Shown here: positions 41,085-53,574 of the stretch, one piece after another
How positions within the stretch are numbered: position 1 is the stretch's first letter
How the letters are laid out: every line of letters begins with the position of its first letter
Assembly: GCA_019614645.1 (NCBI GenBank)
Contig: JABWDB010000009.1
Coordinates: forward strand, 5,933,501-5,997,500
Source: Stratiolaelaps scimitus
Taxonomy: Eukaryota > Arthropoda > Arachnida > Mesostigmata > Laelapidae
Direction: 5' to 3'
Length of the DNA: 64,000 bases
The notes under the pieces: model-generated
The model's input: the letters and a program-made list of their open reading frames with translations, nothing else
The model's database searches: none
What the model was told of the DNA's origin: nothing
Translations under genes and position numbers: made by a program

Positions 41085-43160
41085 AGGCATAACAACAATA
41101 GCAGCAGCAGCAGCAGACATCCAGAGAGAGAGAGAGAGAGATATGTGGTAGATCCGCTAGCTGTAGGCTGCTGCTACGATCGCCATCACCAGCGGTTGAT
41201 AGTGGCCGTGGAACCATAGCCGACTTATGACAATAACAATAACAACAACAAGAGCTAGCTCGACTGTACGAGCAATAACAATATTAACAACGGCATAAAC
41301 AACAACAACAGCAACAGGAATATCGGAGGCGTAGCATAGAAGAAACGAGAAGCTGCATATGGGGACAGTGACGTCGAGGCCGGGTCATCGTCGGCCAACT
41401 TAGGGGGAACCTGACCGAACCACAACAACAACAACGACGGCAACGACAACAGCAACAACAACAACAAGAAAACTAAGAACAGCTGACATCACGATGATGA
41501 CAACATGAACGACAGAACCACACTCTTCAACAGGCGAACGAGGGACGTTCCAGCCAGTCCGAATCCGAGAGCGAGACATCTCTCGCCATAAAGATCGACC
41601 GGTGAAAAGAGCCGCTTTTGAACCCCGGGACAAAGGGATGACGAGGCCCTTCGAGGACATGGAGTGGGCCCGCCTATCCCGACAGTCACCAAATGGTGAT
41701 GACGACTTGAAGACTAGATCGCTCAAGGATTAGCAATACATGAGAAGCATTACGGCATTATCTGGTTTAACGAGCATAGCACCCTCTTCGAGCACGATGC
41801 TTTGATAGGGCGTTTGGATGAAATACTCGTTACGAGACTCTGCCAAAGGACGATGGTGGTAGTGGTGGCTGAGACTGTAGGCTTAGTGATGAGGCAGGAT
41901 GGCTGCACGTTTTTGAAAATGTCTGTTCGAAATCGTACGCTGTCGAATTATTACACCGAAACGGAATATATGATATGGAAGGAAACACTTGGAGTCGAGG
42001 TAAGGGAATACTTTATAGCAGACCTTATAGTATCTACCTCGACGCTAGATTACGACGCATTATCAAGCTGAAGTGAGTAGAGGGAGATTCTGGATGGACT
42101 TGGTGGCCTATGGAGGAAGGAGGTGACGGACGCTATGATCTCCAATCTGTGATCAAACAGCATATACAAAAATGTGCTCGATATGTATATATATATATAT
42201 GGCTTAATCTATCATGCGACATTCGCTTCAGACGTCTTGATCATTACTCCCGCCTTCTATTGATTATTTCTTCCTTTCTGCCCCAAAATCTACCAGACTG
42301 GCTGAATTTCAGATAACAAAAGTAATAGATGATAATCATAGCCACTAGCACAGCAATAGCATAAACAATAACAACAAGAACAGCTAACAAATAGCAACTA
42401 TCAAGTCCCATCAATCAATACTGTTATATGATAAATAGCAACAACAACAACAATAGCAAGAACAGCAACAAGAACAACAATATAATTCTCCTCCTCCGCA
42501 GCACAGCCCCCTGCCCAGTCCTCTGTGCTGTTTACTAACAGGTAAGAAAATCTCTAGCTAGCATTCACTGGGAGATGACATTACACCAAGCGAACAAAGG
42601 CCGCAACGATAGTCGCTAATAATCATAACAACAACAGCAGAAATACCGAAAGCCATCGTCAGCAACGACAGTTCCACCGCTCTTGGTCATGATCCGATCG
42701 AATTCTCTCGGACCTGGCCGGTACCAACAAACAGAACCTGCTGCTCAAAGACAGACAACAAACAAATACCCCGAAACAACAGAATGCCTCAGAACGCTGG
42801 AAAGGCGGCCCAAGCAAAATAGCAACAACAGCTGCGACAACACCCACAGAAGCGGAGGCAGCAGCGACAATAACGACAAACAACAACAAGAACATTAGCA
42901 GAAGAGGTTTCACGAAACAACAACAACAGCAATGATGGTGATGATGATGCCCGCAACGTTGACCGTAACAATAATAACAACAGCAGTAATAATAGTAATA
43001 ATCAAGACAACAATATCATCATCATAATAATAATAACAACAACACCCACAGTAAACACCAGCAAACAGCAGCAGCAGCAACAGTAAGTAACAACAAAGAT
43101 ACGAGGTACAGCAAAATAACGACAACAATAACAACAACAGTATCGTGATCAAAAGAGGCA
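41085..43160. repeat. CAA-dominated repeat block, one polarity
   Basis: Interrupted CAA, CAG, AAC and AAT triplets recur on the plus strand at 41090-41117, 41226-41320, 41422-41467, 42365-42480, 42620-42650 and 42830-43140. A GA tract lies at 41123-41141 and a short TA tract at 42186-42200. In contrast to the rest of the window, CAA-type triplets stay on one strand for about 2 kb. The minus strand reads as Leu/Val-rich nonsense frames. Between the tracts, an 89-codon frame at 41802-42071 contains a GAG/GTAAGG donor-like site at 41999. Confidence 0.75.
42502..42541 (+). other. Candidate 40-base exon
   Basis: A pyrimidine-rich acceptor (TTCTCCTCCTCCGCAG, AG at 42500-42501) and a donor AACAG/GTAAGA (GT at 42542-42543) bracket 40 bases that are unlike the surrounding CAA repeats. 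One frame is fully open and reads HSPLPSPLCCLLT. Forty bases is not a multiple of three, so inclusion would shift the frame. It could be a small alternative exon, a non-coding exon, or a chance pairing of signals. Confidence 0.22.
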
Positions 43161-44693
43161 CAACAACATTGGTTACAACCGTAGACCTTTGAGGGCGCGA
43201 TTGAGCGGCGAAGAATGCTGTGAGAGACACCTTGTGGACGTCAACGGCGATGTCGGACTAACGAGGTTGACGAGTTGAGGGCTACCACTCGTGAGAATTC
43301 TCGGCCCCCACCACCGCCGCCGCCGCCATCAGGGTTGTACTCTGTTGACTATTGATCAACTGTATTCAGTGAAATGTATGGCTGAAAATGGGATATAACC
43401 ATAATGACCGTGGCAGCGGACGCAGCAGCATAACAGCACCATCAACAACAGAGGAGGCGAGACGGGAAATATGATGGGAATAATAGGGAATAGAGAGAGA
43501 GATGGAAGGTGCAGTGATAGAATGAATGTATGCATCTGTTTTTGTTCTTCGCATACGTATTCGTAACATTTTTTAGCACGCGTTTTACTCAACGGGATTT
43601 GGCACATCACGGGACTCGACCCTACGGCTTGCCATCTTCCACAGCCAGCGACGTAAGGAGTCGACTACGTGAGGTGACGTCGTCGACAAGTGGAATTATT
43701 AGGGAAAAAATTAGGGGTAAATGTGTGAGAGTGGCTTTTGTAAACGTTTTTTCACAGAACAATATGTGCGCTTCTTGAGGAAGCGTGGGCGGAAAATTAG
43801 TCAACATGTCGCGCGACGACTGATAAACGAGTGGGCGACGATCGATTGTGGAAACACGGAATCACTCAGTGAGGTGTGATCAAATACGCGTCTTGTGGTG
43901 ACGCTAATCTCTAATCGGTTTCCCCACAAATCATTGTTCGATGACAGATGACATCTTTCGCTCTGTCTCGCATGTATCAGATGTGTCCGCATGGTCCTCG
44001 GATGTGACGAATTGCAAGGTTAGACGTGCGTGGCCTTGTTCCTTTGCATTGTTAAGATTGTCTCCTGTCGGCAACGTTGTTGTCAACCAATGTAAACGCG
44101 CCTTAGTGGAGTCTTTCATATCATATCACAGTGCACAACAGCTTCGGGAGACCACTGCATTGCCCGGGGCATAGGAGCGAGCCACTGAACCCCGACCTCC
44201 AATTAAAATGCCACCCAGCTTTCACTTACGAGCACTACAGCCCTTATAGATGACTAGATCAGACGATTTCATACTTGCCGCCCTCTGACCATTACGTGTC
44301 CAAAGGTGTGGATATTAATGAAGCTAGCAATGACGCACGGTAGCGCCCACCCACATCTCGCTCTTCCTCTCTTCATCTGTGTCTTCTGCTCTCTCCACAC
44401 ATGTACCATAATCGAATAGACAGCATTTAACAGCTGGCCATAATGAACAGAAGGAGCATTAGTATTATCGATGATATGATCAACTATTTCAGCCTCGAGC
44501 ACGATGACCGTTGCACTTGCAACACACTGTCCCATTAGGGCTAAGACAACACAGGTGATAATTTGTTGATTCGATGAGAGTAGTATATTATATATTTGTG
44601 GTAACCCGCCACTGGTCGGTCAGCTGTGGTCCCTGACACCGCGCGCCTTTGTCACCCGCTCCCGTATACGTACCCAGTCCATTGCAGGGTCGC

Positions 44694-44733
<40 letters not shown>

Positions 44734-46420
44734 CACCGGCACCTTTCTCGTTAGCAACAGTGATACAACAACAACAACGACAGCAGCTTCATCAGTAGTA
44801 GCAAACAACAACAATAACAATCCAACAATAAATAGAAGGCGACACAGAGAGAGAAAGAAAGAAAGAGAGAGATCGACTAGCATCGTCTCAGACAAGAACA
44901 AAATAGATCATTATTACATTCATGGCATGACACGGGATTGAGCGGGACACATCACGCCGACTGGTGAGGCTGCTGCTGCTGCACCTGCTATTGGTGCGTG
45001 ATGCCCATCGTGGATCGCCTGCCCCCCCCAACCTCCCTGCCCCTCCCTGCCCCGTTGTCCAGTTAGTCAGTCGAATGGCTGCGAATGTCCATCGCATCGA
45101 AGCAAGAATCACCCAAGACATCTCCACCTTCACGTCGTCGAAGGCGACATCGGCTGTCGCTGGGGAAATGCGACCAGCCAGCGGTTAGTTGGTTAGCTGG
45201 CAATGCCATTGGTCGCGTCGACTGCCAATGACATCGGCCTATGCCATCTCTATTACATAGCCTATATGGTTACTATCTTAGTGGTAGTGTTCGTGGTGAT
45301 GCTCGTGATGGTGCTGCTGCTGCTGTTGCTACTGCCATTGGCGATGTCGTCGTCGTCGTCGCCGCCGCCATCGCTGTCAGCGTCGTTGTTGTAGCTGTTA
45401 CTATCCACCGAGCCTTTCGCGTTGGTCGCGCCACTTGGCATCAACAAAACAATAACACAAAACCGACTCAAACTGACAAAAACAATAACATTGTCAACCG
45501 CAAGATGATAGCAGAGGGAACGGTTCACCACGGCTATCGCTGCTGCTGCTGTTGCTGTTACCACCACCACCGCCACCACCACCGGTACGATTACCACTAG
45601 CAACAGCGCTAACAGCAGACCCAGCAAACAGCAACAGCAGAATGGTTTCTACGATACAACGCACTTGTGTCAAGCCTGATGAGATGGAGGCAGTTGTCGC
45701 TGTCGCTGTCGCCGCCGCCGCCGCCACACGCCAAGCTTACGTTACGGCTACAGTAGCCAATTGACATATGTATACAGGGTCGACTGCAGCCATGGACAGC
45801 ATAGGGCCTAGCGAGCTGTGGTGCTCGCGAATTATGACGCGCGCTTACTGACTATGCAACCGAGCCAGTTAGGTAAGATAAGGCATGAGCATGCATGAAA
45901 GAGCACGACAACTTCTAGCTGATAACAACAACAAAAAAGAAAAAGCAAATAGAAAAGAATGATGGATACCATCCAAAAATGATTCGCCTTGCTGTTCTGC
46001 TTTGGTTTGGTGGCGGCTGCGGTGCCCGCGGCGGATAGCTGAATCAAACGATATTTTAATTTAATGCGCCATAAACGACCATTGACACACAAAAAGACAA
46101 TCGAGACAATGAATCAGCACTAGCTGAAGTTTGTTGGCGTTGAGCGTCAAACGGACACCGTCGAGTTCGCCAGATCGACTGAGAGACCCCTATTGTAACG
46201 TCAACGTTTGACAACGACCAAAGGGTGTTCCTGCTCTTTGGCTGTATTCTGCCTGACGATGGCTCCTCTCGTAGCCCTTGAAAGGATCAAAAGGATATAT
46301 GGCCGACGGCGGCAAGTTCCATGCGCACGACTTCATGAGGCCCTTTAGTGTTTCTTTTCTTCGATTCCTTTTTGGTTAGCTCAGATCGAACATGTAATTT
46401 TATACATGCGAATAAATAGA
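43161..46420. other. Mixed unique sequence with two repeat clusters, no gene supported
   Basis: A long GA tract at 44694-44733 is followed by CAA/AAC triplets to about 44830. CTG, CGT, ACC and GCC triplets lie in 45312-45730. Frames in 45494-45764 on both strands look protein-like only because of Ala, Gly and Pro triplet runs. Confidence 0.5.
44694..44733. repeat. (GA)n microsatellite, about 40 bases
   Basis: GA alternation with one extra G. Confidence 0.95.
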
Positions 46421-46450
46421 TCCGAGGTTTGCTGTCGACCAAACCTCGGA
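46421..46450. repeat. Perfect 11-bp hairpin
   Basis: TCCGAGGTTTG (46421-46431) pairs exactly with CAAACCTCGGA (46440-46450). The eight-base loop, CTGTCGAC, carries a GTCGAC site. Confidence 0.9.
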
Positions 46451-47251
46451 GTGTCTGGCTCGCAGGATATTCAATTGCATAAATATGTTATCTTAGTTAG
46501 AATATTGTTAGATATTGTTCATTCTTCATATCGATCTCACGGAGAAATCTTGATTCGACGATTCTGAGTCCACCTCTAAACACTCCATCTTGTCTAGCCT
46601 TGCTGCGTTTATCAATGAGCGCGCCTTCTCTCGGTCTGTGTCTGTTTCTATCTCTCTCGCTCTGTCCAGGCAATGGCCTTGGATAAACAAAACAGCACAA
46701 TAGGAAAAGATTCGACTTTTTAGTAGAAGCCAACCATCACCCCCCGTCTTTCTAAGTATTCAACAGTGAAAGGTTCATTTGTGTGAACTGCCACAATGTA
46801 TAAACGAGCAGTTTATATGAATCAAAGACGTGCGTTTCCTGAATCGAGGGCGACGTCTTAGGGAAGAAGCTAGATACCCCCCGTAAGTACCCTTCACCGC
46901 ACTCGTTGTCGGCCGAGGACTGCGAGATGAGTGGTCGGCAGACGCCGCTAAAAACAAAACAAGCATCAACCGCGTTTCTCCTCATAGCAATTGCTGGCAC
47001 ACACACACACAAACGTACACATCGTGTGGTACTGTGTCAAATTAGGCACAGGCATATTTGACCTTTGACGCCAAGGCAAGCGTCCTGCCTGACGGCCTCC
47101 TTCGAAACGGCGGTGATCATGTACAAATGCTTACTTGCATTCGGTATGTCCACCAACGCCGGCGGCATTGTAGCCATATGCACGACGTCGGCAGAGCTCG
47201 TGGCTCGAAAGGAATCTCCAAAATCTCAAAGGGATACGATGGCCCTCGTTT

Positions 47252-47414
47252 ATGTCCGGCCACACACAAGCTCAGCTGGGGATCGTAGTCCCAATTGACG
47301 TCAAGGCCAGGGTCGAAGTGTCCAGCGTAAAGAACGGAACGGCTAACCCACTCACCCACATCGAAACAAAAGATGGAGCCGCCTCCGCTACAGCTGCCCC
47401 GCCCCCGCCTCTAG
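47252..47414 (+). CDS. Candidate exon, about 54 codons, ending at a good donor
   Basis: An ATG at 47252 starts MSGHTQAQLGIVVPIDVKAR and continues to TAAPPPPL, where CTAG/GTGAGC forms a donor in phase 1. All three plus-strand frames are open across this GC-rich stretch, and the minus strand is open too (47359-47117). Frame choice is therefore weak. On the minus strand an alternative donor TGTGG/GTGAGTGG lies near 47353. An acceptor could precede CAGCTGGGG at about 47272. The product is not recognised. Confidence 0.15.
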
Positions 47415-48550
47415 GTGAGCTATCCACCTATGGTACGATATGTTGAGTGTATCTATGCCCTCGCCCGATGCTTTGCCGGCTGGTGAACCGGTTCCAGCCG
47501 GCGTCACAGCGCCAATAAGCTACAGGCAGGTAGATACTGGAAGGAGAGCTTCCGTGCGATAGGGTGACCTTGGGGGTTGCGACCACTATGCAATGCTTCG
47601 GTGGCTCGGTACTGCCCATCGTGGCGTCGGGAGGCGAAGCGACACTGTGGTGGACCACGAATGCAGAAAAGAGAGATCTACTCAGCGAGAGAGATATCGT
47701 GCATAGTTGCGTCACTGAGGCCAGACGTCATGACGAATCAATCCAATCGTTTCGAAGCCGATGGCGTCGGCGGCAGCTGCCGCAGTTCGACCCGCTGCGA
47801 ATTATGCGGGGCGGCCAGTTTCGATCAAACTACAACAATCCGTCAATAAATTGATCACACTCAAGCAGACAGACACTCGAGGCAACAGAGGCAAACTACG
47901 TGACGACGTACAACCTGGACAGCTATAGGCGGACACCACAGGAAGTCCACAATATACGAACACAGCAGCAGCAGCAGAACGTCGCTATGGCTCCAGCCAA
48001 TGGCGACTGACCTAATGCTTCTCCGCAGTTGTACATATCAGGATATATATATATATATGTATATGTGTATGTATATAGATATATATATATGTTATGCTAG
48101 CTGTTACGATGATCCGTGGCCATCCACATAAGAGTGTGGCGCCAGTACCGAGTAGCTAGGGAAGGTTGACTTGTTAGCCTGATACGGACACGGCTATAGC
48201 AGGGAACGATGCCGATTATCGCGACATGGGATACTGTAACATATACTGACTATTATTGCATTATATATAAATATATGGTATTTACTCTGGCAATACTCGA
48301 CGGGAAAGAGATAATGCTATCGAACGTGAGAATAGTGAGCAAGGATTCGAATCATGGATCCTCATGTTCGCGTGGGCTTGACCGAATGGTCATGCCGTGA
48401 GAGTCGCTTGATGATCGCTTCGTTTGAAACGGCAACTCAGCTGAATGATACGTATATATTCCCTGATATACCCCCCCCCCCCAGTCCGGCTACATAAACA
48501 TATTGCCCTTCATCTCGACCCGCGTGAACCACCTACCCCCCTGACAGCCC

Positions 48551-48590
48551 GCCGTGCACGATGGGAGGTAAAGTCAAAAGTGTGCACGGC
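48551..48590. repeat. 9-bp inverted repeat
   Basis: GCCGTGCAC (48551-48559) and GTGCACGGC (48582-48590) are exact complements, separated by 22 bases that include GGAGGTAAAG. Confidence 0.85.
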
Positions 48591-50728
48591 ATATCAGGCT
48601 GCCGCCTCGCTGTCAGGCTGGCAGTGGTATCGAGGTCAGAGGAGCTGTACGAGCGGGAACGGCTGTCCCTGGCCAGCCACCGCGCATTTTCTCTCACTCT
48701 CTCTCTCCTCTCTCTGCTCGCCTGGACTGGTACCGTTTAATCCTGATTCATGTTCGCTCTCTAGATCTCTCACCTCCTGCCCTCAAAAATGAAGAACACC
48801 GGGCACCGGAACACCAGCCCCGTGGCACTTACTGTGAGAAGAGTCATTTTGAGGCGGCAGCGGCTGCTGCTGCTGCTGCAGCCTGCTACCGACGCTGCTG
48901 CTGGGGGAAGGTCCTCTTCTTCGCCAGGTCGCTCCGCTGTTTCGCTGGTCCCCCGGAAAAGGTACTTTCTCGGTCGCTCTATTTTCGCCTCCGGGATTGC
49001 GGCCCCCAAACCGAGTTGACTAGATGATGATATGACAGCGGAGAGCCTGACACGCGGCGGCCTACGGTAAAAGCCTCTCCTGTTGAACTTCACGGTGGCA
49101 GACGACGTCGCAGCAATGGCGGGACAGATTACGGCGGCAATTGTGACTGATAGTGACTAGAACACACTGACGATTCTTTGCAGGGCCTTCCTCCTTTGCA
49201 GGCTCACGCGACACCGTCGCACTCTCCGTAAAATTGAGTACCTTTATCGCGCGGTTTCTATTTTACCCTCCGTCTCTCTCTTTCTCTCTCTGTCCTCACT
49301 GGTTTGGATGACCCCTTGCTGACACATCAGTCGGAGATTATGCAATGCACGAGAGCACTAGAGCACGCAGCAATCACGACGCGCACCTCTTAACTTAATA
49401 TTTGAGTACGATGCCTATTACTATAAAAATTATTATACGAGGTAGCGTGCACCAGGGATGATTAGAAAAAAATGCCTATATCACAGACGGGATGAATTGA
49501 ACAGGGAGCGATCGCAACAGCACGGACGCCCTTCAAGCACCAGAAGGCTGCCACCCACCGCCGCCACGCACTGCACTTCTCTGGATTGATTCCGCACCCC
49601 ACGGATCCAAAGTAACACTGATCCTCCTCAGTTGTCTTCTGCCACGGCTGCTTCGAACGACCACGGACGCGGCCACGATCACTAACGCTACTGCCACTAC
49701 CACTGATACGACAGCACAAACGCGCGCCGTCGAGGGACCCACAGGTGTGCGCCGTTTGCTCGCTGGATTCGACGCGCAGGCTGCCGCCGCCGCGGGCCGT
49801 TAGCTCAGTCCAGCGGACAGTGTTCGCGCTCTGTGCACACTCATGAACCTAATGGTCGTCGCTATTCACATGATCCTGCTTCTGATGCCGATGTCGCGTT
49901 CTGGCCGCTGCTACCACACCTGGCCGGCAGAGCGGCATACTCAGTTGCCGGAGTGCGCCGGCATCCAAGCTGCCGCGGCTGCTGGTAGCACCACCGTTGT
50001 GGGCAGTATCGCCACCTCACGATTACGGATGGCAGCCGACGACGCAAAGCTCGACGTGGAGATAATAACACCTAAATCACTGTCGTCGATATAGTGGTAG
50101 TGATTCTGGTAGTAGCAGCAGTAATAGCACGGTTGATGATGGCACTCGAACAGGCAAAACATTTTGCGCACATCCGACTCCCTCCCTATTGCCCGTCTTG
50201 TCCCTCTAACTCTCTCTCTCACTCAATCTCTCTCTGTCTCTGTATCATATCAGTGTGGATGTCTATTCGACTTCGCTATAAGTCTTCCTCGTTCCGATAC
50301 GGAGGCGGGGGGGGGCCAACAACAAGATCGAGGTGAATGCTATTGTAATGAGGAGACGGCGGCAGCGGTAAGCGGCGTTCGACGCCGATTCCCCTTGCTC
50401 CCCCTAGACTGTGTTTCCCTGGTAATGCGCGTTCCAGCGGTGAACGACGACTTCTGTTTGTTGGTGATGGTCGATCCTCTCTGCGTCGCTGTCGCCCCGC
50501 AGATAACACCTGCTACATTGATCACTACCACTGTGAGCATTCGACGAGCGCGATCAACGCTACGATTTCAATGGCACCATTTTCACCACCGCCGCCACAT
50601 TCGCCGGTTCCATGGTTATCCTCATCGGCTGTATGCTTATCCAGTGAAGGCCCATCGCGCGGGCTATCTCTTCTTCTTCTCTCTCTCTTTCTCCTTATGG
50701 CTCTCACCCACTCCCAGGCACTGCTGAT

Positions 50729-50752
50729 CGCGCGGGCGCGCGCGCGCGCGCG
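50729..50752. repeat. (CG)n alternating tract
   Basis: CGCGCGGG is followed by 17 uninterrupted bases of GC alternation (50736-50752). Alternating CG is the strongest Z-DNA former and is normally lost quickly where CpG is methylated. Confidence 0.9.
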
Positions 50753-53498
50753 TTGTACCGCTCTACGAGCCTGCTCCCACCAGCTTTGTTATTGTAGAAG
50801 TCAGTGGTGAACGACAGCTCTGGCAGGACACTCGATACTCTCTCTTTCAGTACAGGGCATACGTCGGAGCCTCGCAAGCATTCGGGACAGCAGGACAGGG
50901 CCAGAATCGCCGGCAGCAGTGATTGACGTCGATATCTTTGTCTCACTTGACTAACTCGCTTTTACTCAAGCGTTCACACAGACCGAGAAACACCCGCACG
51001 AAAAAAAAAAGGCACCGCCGCTCACGAACAGTCGATGCGCGGCATCCGCTGTCGACGACACGATTTCACCGGCCTATAATAATACTGTTGTGACTCTATA
51101 CGCTAATGCCCTGCAGGTCGTTGCCAACACTCTCAGTTCGTCTGTCACTCGCGTTACAACTATCCGCGCAAAACAACCAGCGCCGCCGCCGTTGCAACTG
51201 CCACTACTGGGGCTTAAACGTGCAACTGGTGCGCGCTAAGAACAGAGGAGAACCGCGCCGTAGCCGAAAGCTGGATACAGATGGCAAGAGAGCTCTATAG
51301 GCGCATCACGATATACTGGCGGCTAAAGCCGGTAGGGAAGCTATATCATTCGCTGCTTGCTTGCTTCTCTGCTCTCTACCGTCGTCAGTCCTATGGCATG
51401 GGCACAGCTAGACTGACTGACAACCCGGCACGGCTCAGCTCGGCCGGTGGCTCGCTCACTCTCTCTCTCTCTCTCTCTCTCTCCCTCCCTCCCTGCTGCT
51501 ACTACTGCTGGTTGGTGTATTGCGACCGCTGTTTCTGCTGCTGCTGCTGCCTCGCTATTGCTATTGCCGGGTATCCAGACGGGGAGACAGCCGTGCAGCA
51601 GTCGTCATAGGGGGGCGCGGCGGCGGCGGTGGCGAAAAAGTAGTGTGGTGTGTTGTTCCAGAGAGCGAATGTTTGTGTGGAGAGGGTAACGCCGGCAGCC
51701 CTCAGCTGGCAGCAGCCGCCACACGGTAGCAGCATCAGCTGGTCCGTCGATAGAGGCTGTGCGGCAGCCGATGTGTTTGTGGTGTGTGTGTGTGTGTCTA
51801 AGTCCCTGCTGCATGTAGTATAGGGCCCTGCTATATAGATAGTCGTGGCGGTGGCGATGGCGATGGCTGGGAGAGGCGCTCTGGCTGCGTCCTCCTCGTA
51901 TCCCCATATTCCACCTCCCCCCTAGCGGGCTTCCGTCGTTGTCGTTTGCTGAGACAGCCAGCCAGTCTTTGCTGCTGCTGCTGCCACCACTGCTGCCGGC
52001 GAAGGCAGCAGCACACGCAGGCCGGCAGGCAGGCCGGCCGGCCGGTCGCTGCCGCCTCCGCCGCCACTGCATCCACCGCCAGTGGCAGAACGGCCGATGG
52101 AGTCGGGCGAGGGGAACGAGCGAGCGAGCAGAGAAGACGGCTCGTGGAGCGAACGATCGGCCCGAGCCGCCAACGGGCACTGAAAGACACCACCGGCCCG
52201 CCAGCCGTGTTTACAGTAAACAACAAGCCGCCGTGGCGACGGCGACGGCCCGGTAGGACGACGCATGGACAAACGGATCGGCAGCATCAGCACCCACTAG
52301 TGGCAGGCTTGTATTGCCGGCGGGAGCTGAACGCGGCAGCAGCATCACCACCACCACTGCCACTGTGGGTAAACGGAATAGAACGAAACGGGAGGACGAC
52401 GATGACAACGTCAACGATTGAACGGAATAGGCAGAAACGGCACCAGCGGCGGCAGGGAGAAAGAACCAGCTCCAACGACGACGACGACAACAACAATAAC
52501 AGTAGGGAACAGCAGCAGGAACACGCAGGGCATCGACGGTGACCGTGGTAGTAATATCACCAACCGGCAGAGGTTGGCTGTCTAAGGCTAACCAACTCCT
52601 GTTATACTACAAAGAGAACTGAGCTCTCGTAGAGGGTCGTCGTACCACCGCTAGCGCTGCTGCTACTGATGCTTGTAGTGGTACCGACGGCGGCGGCGGC
52701 GGCGACGACCGTGGATGCCGGTATCATTGTTGCTGCTGCTGCTGCTCCTGCTGTTCATGCTAATACTCGATGTTGTCCGCAACGTTCTGAATGTCTCTCA
52801 ACTCGAGGCGGCGCTAAAGTGATTGGTAGAGAGACTGTACGAGAGAGAGACGAACGAGTGACGGCAGAGGAGCGAAACACCGTAGCTGCTGCTGCTGCTG
52901 CAGCAGCGGTGACTACAACCCAGTAACACACTGGTGATGCTGGTAGACAGCCAGCACTCATCGTAGGGAGGCAACAGCCGTCTACAACTAATACAACAAC
53001 AATGTGTTCTGGCGGATGCTCGCTCGACGACACCGGCGATTCGGGCTGACACTGCCGTCTCTGCCCCAGCGCGGGCAACAATCGCTGTTCTCTACTAATA
53101 ACCCGTAGCGCTGCTGCGGTGACTGGAAGGCCGGCACCCGATGGTGGTTCATCACGCTCTATCGCTACTACAGGGCTACATATCTACGCTAGTCTCTATA
53201 TTAAGGCGGGTACAAGCACAAGCAATAACAACAGCAGCAACAATGACTATGAACTGGGTACAGTACAACCGAGAACATACGACAACCTCTACCACAGCGA
53301 ACACTCAGGGCGAAACTCAGTGTGAGCCTGCTGGCGTTCCGCTTGCGTCCTTACCCCTGCCCGCAAGCTATCGGATCAGACAATCTCACAAATCAGCGGC
53401 CAGCCAAACAGCGGCAAGGTAATAACCAGGAGTAAATGGCGTTTGTCAGTATTGCTGCCACACTGCCAGCTAGGCAGAGCCACGACAGTGGTGACAGC
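50753..53498. other. GC-rich, triplet-rich DNA, no gene supported
   Basis: CT tract 51458-51489, CTG 51536-51553, GT 51783-51799, GGCC/GGCA tetramers 52019-52048, CGG 52686-52703 and CTG 52731-52746. A self-complementary GCTGCTGCAGCAGC step lies near 52895. Plus-strand frames between 53119 and 53418 look even in composition, and one ends at a donor-like AAG/GTAATA (53418/53419), but two frames compete and neither starts with ATG. Confidence 0.5.
51458..51489. repeat. (CT)n microsatellite
   Basis: CT alternation passes into CCCT units. Confidence 0.95.
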
Positions 53499-53574
53499 AT
53501 CAGCGGGCGAAGGGGACCGGAACGGTTTAAATTGTGCTGACGGTGACGATTATCAGTGTGTCAGGCCCGCTGAT
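53499..53574. repeat. 10-bp inverted repeat with long loop
   Basis: ATCAGCGGGC (53499-53508) and GCCCGCTGAT (53565-53574) are exact complements 56 bases apart. An inner TATCAG also pairs with CTGATA. Confidence 0.75.

Larger units (their letters stand above)
46451..50728. other. Mostly unique sequence, weak exon-like stretch only
   Basis: Low in microsatellites except CAG at 47964-47978, TA-rich DNA at 48042-48090 and CT-rich DNA near 48691-48720. A C12 run lies at 48471-48482. The GC-rich part 47060-47415 is open in all plus frames. Confidence 0.5.

Noticed and set aside
45494..45764. Signal-peptide-like minus frame and Pro-rich plus frame over the same bases
   Set aside because: Both look protein-like because of ACC/GGT and CTG triplets; neither has an ATG with support.
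53119..53418. Exon ending at AAG/GTAATA
   Set aside because: Two plus-strand frames compete, neither starts with ATG, and no acceptor fits.
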